From contig NZ_PTIX01000008.1 of NCBI RefSeq assembly GCF_002934265.1, forward strand, positions 248,001-312,000: a stretch of DNA of 64,000 nucleotides, read 5' to 3'. The first letter of the stretch is position 1. The number at the start of each line of letters is the position of its first letter. The notes under the pieces are model-generated. The model saw only the letters and a program-made list of their open reading frames with translations, was not told where the DNA came from and made no database searches. Shown here one piece after another: positions 58,677 through 64,000 of the stretch. The translations under genes and the position numbers were made by a program. The DNA comes from Actinokineospora auranticolor. Lineage in GTDB: Bacteria; Actinomycetota; Actinomycetes; Mycobacteriales; Pseudonocardiaceae.

Positions 58677-59374
58677 GCCGACGCCAGTTCCGGGCCGGGG
58701 TCGAGGCCCAAGTCGTCGGCGAGCGCGCGGCTGATGGTGGCGTGCACGTCGAACGCGGCTGCCCGCTGTCCGGCCGCGCGCATCGCGTTGATCAGGGTGG
58801 CGTGGACGCGTTCGTCCAGGGGGTGTTGGGCGGCGGCTTCGCTCAGCGGTGCGACCACCTCGGCGGCCGCGCCACGGGCGATCATCCCCTCGCCGTAGCG
58901 GATCAGGGCCAGGCGGTGCTCGATGGTGAGCGCGATGACCTTGGGGTGGGCGGCCAGGGCGGGCAAGTCGGCGAGCGGGCGTCCGTGCCAGCACCGCAGC
59001 GCGGCCGCTAAGGCCGGGACGGTCTGCTCGCCGTCGGCTTGCCGGAGGTGTCGTCGGAAGGTGTCTACATCGGACTCTGCCGCCCTTAGCACGTAGCCGC
59101 CGTTGGTATGGCGCAGGATCTCGCTGCGCGCCCGTGCCAGGCGGCCGGGCTCCACCAGGCGCCGGAGGTGTTTGACGTGGGTTTGCAGCACGTTCGCGGC
59201 TGTGGCCGGTGGATCGTCGCCCCACAGCGCGTCGACCAGTTCCGACCGCGAGACGTACGCCCCACCCGCCAGCACGAGCAGGCCGAGGACGGCGCGTCGC
59301 GAAGGTGGACCCAGGTCCAGTTCTTCGTCGTCCCGCCACGCCCGCAACGGGCCCAGCACCGAGAACCGCAGCAT
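58577..59374 (-). CDS. SARP family transcriptional regulator 2
   Basis: 265 residues from ATG 59374 behind GGGGAGG. The OmpR-like domain is at 1-95 (LRFSVLGPLRAWRDD, SRRAVLGLLVLAG, VLQTHVKHLRRLVEP). The BTAD domain is at about 100-250 (SDVDTFRRHLRQADGEQ, ERVHATLINAMRAAGQRAAAF, LADDLGLDPGPELASAY). It has no NTPase domain. Its last 100 bp overlap the 3' end of the NACHT gene on the opposite strand. A SARP-type heptamer array lies before the secreted-protein gene immediately upstream on the same strand. Confidence 0.88.
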   Translation of the reverse strand: MLRFSVLGPLRAWRDDEELDLGPPSRRAVLGLLVLAGGAYVSRSELVDALWGDDPPATAANVLQTHVKHLRRLVEPGRLARARSEILRHTNGGYVLRAAESDVDTFRRHLRQADGEQTVPALAAALRCWHGRPLADLPALAAHPKVIALTIEHRLALIRYGEGMIARGAAAEVVAPLSEAAAQHPLDERVHATLINAMRAAGQRAAAFDVHATISRALADDLGLDPGPELASAYLSLLGAELSTHARNAVSRARVECGRSSRPSA

Positions 59375-59487
59375 CAGACCTCCCCATGTCCCTCTGGCCA
59401 CACACTCCCACCGCGCGCCGCCGGTTCGCCGTGTCCGGCGGACGATTCGTGACAATGAGCAAACGGGAGTCCCCGCCACGGCAAAGT

Positions 59488-59520
59488 GTCCGGGCCGCCC
59501 ACGGTGTGGACGGCCCGGAC
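59488..59520 (-). terminator. Terminator after the three-repeat secreted protein gene
   Basis: A 10-bp perfect stem (59488-59497 with 59511-59520) with a 13-nt loop lies 22 bp beyond the minus-strand stop at 59543, between this gene and the SARP gene. Confidence 0.65.
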
Positions 59521-59542
59521 CCGGGGGAGTGGCGGTTGGCTC

Positions 59543-60175
59543 CTACCTGACGTTGATCCCGTAGACGTAGCCGTCGGGGTCGAAGGCGTTCGAGTCGAAG
59601 GCGAACGGGCTGAACCCGCCGCCCTGGCTCAACCACGGCGTGACCTGGGTGGGACCGGACAGGCCGTTGTCGACGGCCCGGATGGACAACCTCAGGTCGT
59701 TGAGCTGCGTACCCGCGGGCAGCTGCCGCACCTGGAGGCCGACCAGGAAACCGTCCGGGTCGAACTGGTTGTCATCGGTGACGAACGGGGTCTCCCCGCC
59801 GCCCTGGCTGGCCCACGGCGAGCACACGAAGGCGCCGAACGTGGGCCTGCGCCGGGGGTTGTCGACGGCCTGGCCGCAGATGCGCACGTCCAGGTTGGTG
59901 GGGATGCCGGTGCTGCTGAGCAGGAGCTGGGCCCCGTCCGGGTCGAACTGGTTGGTGTCGAACGCGAAGGGCGACGCGCCGCCCCCGTCGACGGCGAACG
60001 GGGTGACCTGCAGCGGCCCGAGCTGCGAGCGACCGCCGTCGTCGACCACCCGGATGCCGAACCGCACGTTGGCCAGGTCCGCGCTGGCGGGCGCGGCCGT
60101 GGCCACGGCGGGTGCGATCGCTCCCGCCAGCGCCAGGACCAGCCCGACTACCCTTCGTCCTTTACCTTTGAACAC
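59543..60175 (-). CDS. Secreted protein with three Gly-Gly-Gly/Asp repeats
   Basis: 210 residues. A signal peptide (1-32, ending APASA) precedes three repeats of about 58 residues. Each repeat has a beta segment (VRFGIRVVDDGG, LDVRICGQAVDN, LRLSIRAVDNG) followed by a near-identical motif SQGGGxSPFAFDSNxFDPDG. The two-aspartate FDPDG end could bind calcium. Two cysteines lie in the second repeat. No family is recognised. The GTG start has AGGAGGAG upstream, and the promoter carries an 11-bp-spaced heptamer array. Confidence 0.78.
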   Translation of the reverse strand: MFKGKGRRVVGLVLALAGAIAPAVATAAPASADLANVRFGIRVVDDGGRSQLGPLQVTPFAVDGGGASPFAFDTNQFDPDGAQLLLSSTGIPTNLDVRICGQAVDNPRRRPTFGAFVCSPWASQGGGETPFVTDDNQFDPDGFLVGLQVRQLPAGTQLNDLRLSIRAVDNGLSGPTQVTPWLSQGGGFSPFAFDSNAFDPDGYVYGINVR

Positions 60176-60208
60176 TGTGGTGCTCCTCCTCGGTAGGTGG
60201 TGCGGAGG

Positions 60209-60252
60209 ACGCTAGGGACGGCGACTGGACACCCAAGGGACGCCGACTGGAC
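60209..60252 (-). promoter_or_regulatory. SARP-type operator with four 11-bp-spaced heptamers and -10 box
   Basis: On the minus strand four successive 11-bp units begin with GTCC: GTCCAGT, GTCCCTT, GTCCAGT, GTCCCTA (first at 60252). The -10 box TAGCGT (60214-60209) overlaps the last and lies 9 bp after the third heptamer. This is the standard SARP promoter layout. The regulated gene starts at 60175, and a SARP gene follows it. Confidence 0.65.
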
Positions 60253-60273
60253 GGTGGTGGTGGGCACACCGGC

Positions 60274-60303
60274 TTGGTCGGGTGCGCGGCCCTCGTCTAC
60301 GAT
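60274..60303 (+). promoter_or_regulatory. Promoter of the Mn2+ riboswitch transcript
   Basis: TTGGTC (60274-60279) and TACGAT (60298-60303) are 18 bp apart. Transcription should begin about 60310, right at the 5' side of the riboswitch P1 helix. Confidence 0.55.
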
Positions 60304-60312
60304 TCGCGGTGT

Positions 60313-60413
60313 AAGCGAAGGGGAGTAGCCCCCAACATCCCGGTCGACACACTGACCCGCTCGCGGGTCCGGTCGGATGGCCTCGTTTCGACGGGGCGGG
60401 CGAGACCTTCGAT
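60313..60413 (+). ncRNA. yybP-ykoY manganese riboswitch
   Basis: The element opens with AAGGGGAGTAGCC (60318-60330) and closes with GCGAGACCTTCG (60400-60411), the two conserved strands of the yybP-ykoY class. CGAAGG (60316-60321) pairs with CCTTCG (60406-60411) as P1. Two hairpin arms lie between. It precedes a UPF0016 manganese exporter, the expected target. Downstream, GATCC and GGATC (about 60411-60437) enclose GGCAC/GTGCC, a hairpin that shares bases with P1 and can be the expression platform. Confidence 0.85.
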
Positions 60414-60495
60414 CCAGGCACAGCACAGTGCCGGATCGAGGTCGCCCGCAGACGCGCCCACGGTCCGGCGCGCGAGGTAAGGACCGGAATCCGAG

Positions 60496-61083
60496 ATGGA
60501 CGCAGTGCTCGTCGGCACGCTGGTGTCGTTCTGGGTGATCTTCGTGGCGGAGCTGGGCGACAAGTCGCAGCTCATGGCCCTGACGTTCGCCACCCGCTTC
60601 AAGGTGTGGCCGGTGTTGGCAGGCATCACGCTGGCCACGGCGGTCGTGCACCTGGCCTCGGTGGCCATCGGCCACGGCCTCGGCGCGGCCCTGCCCACCG
60701 GGTGGATCAACCTGGCCGCCGCCGTCGCCTTCCTCGGCTTCGGCTTCTGGACCCTGCGCGGCGACACCCTCACCGACGACGAGAAGGCCAAGGCCCAGCG
60801 CGCGACCCGGTCGGTGGTGATCGCGGTGGGCACCGCGTTCTTCCTGGCCGAACTGGGCGACAAGACCATGCTGGCCACCATCACCCTGGCCACGGACCAC
60901 GGGTGGCTCGGGGTGTGGATCGGCTCCACCGTCGGCATGGTCGCCGCGGACGCCTTGGCGATCGTGATCGGCCGGGCCCTCGGCCGCAACCTGCCCGAGA
61001 AGACCATCCGCTACGGCGCCTCGGCCCTGTTCTTCCTGTTCGGCGCGTGGTTGGCGGTCGACGCCGTCCGGCTGCTCGGCTGA
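60496..61083 (+). CDS. UPF0016/GDT1 family manganese exporter
   Basis: 195-residue membrane protein with six helices in two homologous halves. Each half has the family motif: VAELGDKSQL at about residue 17-26 and LAELGDKTML in the second half. These E-x-G-D-K motifs form the cation path in MneA/GDT1-type Mn2+ (or Ca2+/Mn2+) exporters. The upstream yybP-ykoY riboswitch supports manganese as substrate: high Mn2+ would switch expression on. ATG start has a weak GGA-type site. Confidence 0.92.
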   Translation: MDAVLVGTLVSFWVIFVAELGDKSQLMALTFATRFKVWPVLAGITLATAVVHLASVAIGHGLGAALPTGWINLAAAVAFLGFGFWTLRGDTLTDDEKAKAQRATRSVVIAVGTAFFLAELGDKTMLATITLATDHGWLGVWIGSTVGMVAADALAIVIGRALGRNLPEKTIRYGASALFFLFGAWLAVDAVRLLG

Positions 61084-61093
61084 CCCGGCCCCA

Positions 61094-61150
61094 TGGGTTC
61101 CTTCAGGGAACTTAGCCTGCTACGGTAGGCGAGTCTTCTGAAGGAACCCA
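61094..61150 (+). promoter_or_regulatory. 13-bp inverted repeat flanking a promoter-like core
   Basis: TGGGTTCCTTCAG (61094-61106) and its exact reverse complement (61138-61150) enclose 31 bp containing TTAGCCTGCTACGGTAGGCG, itself a partial dyad with -10-like TACGGT. It lies 16 bp before the gene at 61167. It may be an operator for an unlinked repressor, or a long-loop terminator of the exporter gene. Confidence 0.5.
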
Positions 61151-61166
61151 CGAAGGGATCGAGCGC

Positions 61167-61760
61167 ATGAGCAAGGTCATCGCCGCGCACGCGGTGTCGG
61201 TGGACGGCTACATCACCGGCCGCGAACCCGGCCCCGGCCGCGGCCTCGGCGACGGGTCCACCCTGTTCGACTGGTACTTCGGCGGCGACACCCCGAGCCG
61301 GGTCTTCGACGGCTTCCGGCTCAGCGAACCCAGCACGCGCGTCTTCGACGCCCTGGCCGCCCGGGTGGGCGCCGTCGTGGCGGGCCGCAACACCTACGAG
61401 GACTCCGACCGCTTCGGCGGCGGCAGCCCGCACCCGGCGGCCCGGCTGGTCCTGCTCACCCACCGACCCGCGCCGGAGATCACCGAGCGGCAGACGCTGG
61501 TCACCACCGGCATCGAGGACGCGCTCGCCGCCGCCCATGGGGTTGCCGACGGCAAGGACGTCGGCCTCATGGGCGGCGGTGTCGTCACCGCGGCACTCAA
61601 GGCGGGACTCGTGGACGAGCTGGTCCTGCACCAGGTGCCGGTGCTGCTCGGCGCGGGCAGGCCGTTCTTCCAGGCACTCCCCGAGCACGTCCACCTCGAC
61701 CTCGTCGAGGCGGTCCCCGCCCCCGGCGTCACCCACCTGCACTACCGCGTCAACCGCTGA
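61167..61760 (+). CDS. Dihydrofolate reductase/RibD C-terminal domain family protein
   Basis: 197 residues. The opening VIAAHAVSVDGYITGREPG, the central VVAGRNTYEDSDRFGG and GKDVGLMGGGVVTAALKAGLVDELVLHQVPVLLG are in the order of RibD-C/DHFR-like NADPH reductases. Such orphan proteins are common in actinomycetes; the substrate is rarely known and is not folate in most cases. ATG follows GAAGGGATC. It lies 20 bp before a flavoprotein gene and is likely co-transcribed with it. Confidence 0.87.
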   Translation: MSKVIAAHAVSVDGYITGREPGPGRGLGDGSTLFDWYFGGDTPSRVFDGFRLSEPSTRVFDALAARVGAVVAGRNTYEDSDRFGGGSPHPAARLVLLTHRPAPEITERQTLVTTGIEDALAAAHGVADGKDVGLMGGGVVTAALKAGLVDELVLHQVPVLLGAGRPFFQALPEHVHLDLVEAVPAPGVTHLHYRVNR

Positions 61761-61780
61761 CCCGCCCGGAAGGAACCCCC

Positions 61781-62158
61781 GTGCTCAACCCCGACATCCG
61801 CCGCGTCCTCGACGGCACCCCGATCGCCCACCTGGCCACCCTGCTGCCCGACGGCGCCCCGCACGCCGTCCCCGTCTGGATCGGCGCCCACGGCGACCAC
61901 ATCGCGATCCTCACCGGCCCGGACAGCCGCAAGGCCCGCAACCTCCGCCGCGACCCCCGCGTGGCGATCTCCCTGACCCCGCCGGACAACCCGTTCCAAC
62001 CGGTCATGATCCGCGGCCGCGCCGTCGAGTGGCTCGACGGGGACCGGTCCTGGGAGGTCGTCGACAGCATCGCGCTCAAGTACATCGGCCGCCCCTACGA
62101 CCGCGCCGAGCCCCGGGTCGCCATCCTGATCGAGCCCGACCGGCAGACCATCGCCTGA
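61781..62158 (+). CDS. PPOX-class F420/FMN-dependent oxidoreductase
   Basis: 125-residue split-barrel flavoprotein. PIAHLATLLPDGAPHAVPVW is the first strand pair with the cofactor-binding turn. TGPDSRKARNLRRDPRVAISL is the phosphate-binding segment conserved in F420-dependent members. IALKYIGRPY is the C-terminal part. Actinobacterial proteins of this size generally use F420. The GTG start follows AGGAACC. Confidence 0.85.
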   Translation: MLNPDIRRVLDGTPIAHLATLLPDGAPHAVPVWIGAHGDHIAILTGPDSRKARNLRRDPRVAISLTPPDNPFQPVMIRGRAVEWLDGDRSWEVVDSIALKYIGRPYDRAEPRVAILIEPDRQTIA

Positions 62159-62374
62159 CCCCAGGTGCCCGCGGTGTGCTACCCGGCTGCGCCGACCGAG
62201 TGGTCGCCGCCGGCGTTCCGGTAACGCGCGGAAGATTACCGGTGGCGAAATCCCGCCGGTTCTGGCCTGCTGGGTGGCGGATCGGGAGGCGTCGTTGGAC
62301 GGGGGGTCACGCTTGTGGTCGTGGCGAGCGTCCAGCCGAGCCGGGTGCACCTCTGTCGCGTCATCCAGTCGGAC
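62159..62374. other. Gap between convergent genes
   Basis: 216 bp between the PPOX gene and the surface protein gene. No coding frame, RNA or strong hairpin is apparent. Confidence 0.5.
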
Positions 62375-64000
62375 TCAGCCAAGGCCCGTCCTCCGGGCGG
62401 CAAGACCTTTCGGTCGTCGTGTGGAGGCGTCTCGGCGCGCGGAGCGGCGGACGCGGTGGACCAGAAGGGCGCCGAACAGCACGGACAGCAGGCCGAGTCC
62501 GGTCTGCCATGCCATGTCCGCACCGGTGTGTGCCAGACCGTTGGCCCGTGCGGTCGGGTTGGACGGAGCCGGGTGTGTGCGGTGTGCTCGCTGGGGCGTG
62601 GTTGGCGGTGCGGAGGGTGTGGAGTCCGGGTCGGGTTGATCAGGACCTGGTACGACCCAGATCCGGATGCGCGTAGTTCCCACGGAGATGTTGTAGGGGC
62701 TGAAGACGTCAGGTTGTGTCATCCGCCATGGGCCCACCACCTTGATGCTGTACGGGCCTGGCATCACCGGGGGGAAGGCGAAGTCTCCCAGCCGGTCGGT
62801 CACCGCGCGCGCCGAGACCTTCCCGGCGGAGTCGGAGAGGTAGATCTTGATGTCGGGAACTCCTGGACCCGTGGGATAGCCGCAGCGCGCGGTCACGGAG
62901 CCGGGCGGCCAGCAGCGGAGCGAGACCCCGGAATCGGCCCGCATCACGCTGCCGGTCAGTGTCCCGAAACCGGGCAGGACGCGGGTCGTCGCGGAGGACC
63001 TGACGAAGTCGGACGAGGTGTAGCGGACGAAGAAGTCGCAGGTGACCGAGGCTTCGCTGCCTGGTGGGGCCCAAGCGAGGATCATCGTCCGCGCTCGCAG
63101 GGTTCTCGTCGTGCTCGGCGGGATCGTCACGCCCTCGTAGGAGTTGAGGTCGCCCCAATCGGAGCCGTCGTTGCTCGAGCTGTCGCACTTGGCGTTGACA
63201 CCGCGGACAGGCACCGACCCGCGGTTGGTGAGCTTCACCGTCAGCGGAGCGAGCTCGGCCGCGCGGTTCGCCTCCTCGTCAAAGCGCATCGACACGGTCA
63301 GGACGTCTGCCAGCGGGCGGAGTCCATCGATTTCCGCGGCCGGATCCTTGCCCTTGTCCACCAATGCGTGGTGGACACCGAATCTCCATCCGCTCGCCTC
63401 GACCCTGGTGGCGTACTCGCCCGCGGGGATGTCGGAGAACGCGAACCGCCCATCGGCTCCAGTGCTCGTGCTGTACGTGCCTTCGGGGCGTCCACCGGTC
63501 GTGGTCACGAGCGCGCCGGCGATCTCTTCACCCGGTTGCCGGATCCCGTCCCGGTTGGCGTCGCCGTAGATGACGCCGGTGAAGTCGGCGCGCACCTGCG
63601 TGACGATCGTGGTGAGGTTCACCGTGTTGTCCGACGGATTGGCGTCAGGTTCGTCCGACCGCAGGGTGATGGACACCGCGAGGGGCCCCGGGCCGGGGAG
63701 GACGAACAGGGCGACATCCCCCTTGACCTCCACGGTCGCGCCGGGCTCGATCCGCCACAGCGGGGGAAAGGACGGCCGGGACTGCCCGGTGCTCTCGATG
63801 GTGACAGCCGTGGCCGTCGCGGTGCCGACGTTGGTCACCGACAACCGGATGTAGGCGTAGTCCCGGATGTCGTAGGAGGGTTGGGTGAACTCGGCGGTGA
63901 CGCGGAGATCGGGCGACTCCGCCGCCGGTGTAGTGGACGAGACGGTAGTAGTGGTCTCCGGGGCCGTAGGCGTCGCCGAGGTCGTCGTCGCGGACGTCGC
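62375..64000 (-). CDS. LAxTG-anchored surface protein with SdrD-like B domains (N-terminus outside window)
   Basis: The frame is open to the window edge, so the 5' end is missing; 541 residues are visible. A Thr-rich linker is followed by a CARDB-like domain (LRVTAEFTQPSYDIRDYAYI, SVTNVGTATATAVTI). An SdrD B-type/carboxypeptidase-regulatory fold comes next (GVIYGDANRDGIRQPGEEIAGA, DGRFAFSDIPAGEY). A third Ig-like domain and a second SdrD-type fold (PDIKIYLSDSAGKV, GDFAFPPVMPGPYSIKVVG) follow. The tail is Pro/Thr linker, GLAHTGAD, a helix and RRSARR, a class E sortase anchor. It resembles the large surface protein at 18760. Confidence 0.87.
   Translation of the reverse strand, partial: ATSATTTSATPTAPETTTTVSSTTPAAESPDLRVTAEFTQPSYDIRDYAYIRLSVTNVGTATATAVTIESTGQSRPSFPPLWRIEPGATVEVKGDVALFVLPGPGPLAVSITLRSDEPDANPSDNTVNLTTIVTQVRADFTGVIYGDANRDGIRQPGEEIAGALVTTTGGRPEGTYSTSTGADGRFAFSDIPAGEYATRVEASGWRFGVHHALVDKGKDPAAEIDGLRPLADVLTVSMRFDEEANRAAELAPLTVKLTNRGSVPVRGVNAKCDSSSNDGSDWGDLNSYEGVTIPPSTTRTLRARTMILAWAPPGSEASVTCDFFVRYTSSDFVRSSATTRVLPGFGTLTGSVMRADSGVSLRCWPPGSVTARCGYPTGPGVPDIKIYLSDSAGKVSARAVTDRLGDFAFPPVMPGPYSIKVVGPWRMTQPDVFSPYNISVGTTRIRIWVVPGPDQPDPDSTPSAPPTTPQRAHRTHPAPSNPTARANGLAHTGADMAWQTGLGLLSVLFGALLVHRVRRSARRDASTRRPKGLAARRTGLG

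Noticed and set aside
1-64000. Insertion sequences, prophage, attachment sites, rRNA or CRISPR
   Set aside because: No transposase, integrase, terminal repeats or array was seen. The only RNA genes supported are tRNA-Sec and the Mn2+ riboswitch.

Overview
This 64 kb window is very GC-rich, uses many GTG starts, TGA/ATGA/GTGA stop-start overlaps and -10 boxes of the TAGCGT/TAGGCT type. It encodes SARP regulators, LAxTG surface proteins and Tat exports. Together these point to a soil actinomycete chromosome, most likely of the Pseudonocardiales (Saccharothrix, Lentzea or Actinokineospora-like). The genus is inference.

Layout: 0-3 kb holds the end of a DUF4267-like gene, a chemoreceptor and a secreted thermolysin-fold protein that has lost its catalytic residues. 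3.4-12.9 kb is a compact phosphonate natural-product operon: PEP mutase, phosphonopyruvate decarboxylase, phosphonoacetaldehyde reductase, TauD-type and AspH-type oxygenases, an aminotransferase, two FemAB/GNAT-type ligases and an MFS exporter. 13-18.5 kb holds a discoidin-domain protein, an IPNS-like oxygenase coupled to an O-acetylhomoserine sulfhydrylase, a DUF6461-like protein and a tyrosine-phosphatase-like protein. 18.7-25.2 kb holds a 1,395-residue sortase-anchored repeat protein, a secreted putative glycosidase and a VOC/TPR protein.

25.2-31.7 kb is a complete selenocysteine locus: selD on the minus strand, then selC (tRNA-Sec), selA and selB on the plus strand. It is followed directly by a four-gene redox-type operon whose last gene, a membrane protein, carries an in-frame TGA. 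A 7-bp hairpin with a GGTCT loop lies 25 nt after that TGA, so the gene is a candidate selenoprotein sitting beside its own decoding machinery. This is the strongest novelty in the window.

31.7-36.8 kb holds a large S8 protease and two TIGR04222-like membrane proteins. 36.8-41.2 kb is a pqqA-C-D-E-B operon behind three 11-bp-spaced heptamers, with a SARP gene just downstream. 42.5-45.9 kb is a candidate RiPP locus: a 31-residue peptide, a PqqD-like/M50 metalloprotease fusion and a TPR protein. 45.9-48.4 kb holds a third TIGR04222-like gene, a methyltransferase and a YggT protein. 48.4-53.1 kb is a four-gene CHAT-protease/TPR operon of probable conflict-system type. 53.2-55.1 kb holds a beta-propeller protein and a membrane protein. 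55.2-58.7 kb is a NACHT NTPase with an N-terminal amyloid-type motif, overlapping a second SARP gene tail to tail. 59.5-60.3 kb encodes a secreted three-repeat protein behind a SARP-type heptamer array. 60.3-61.1 kb is a yybP-ykoY (Mn2+) riboswitch with a UPF0016 manganese exporter. The window ends with a RibD-C-like reductase, a PPOX-type flavoprotein and the C-terminal part of another LAxTG surface protein.
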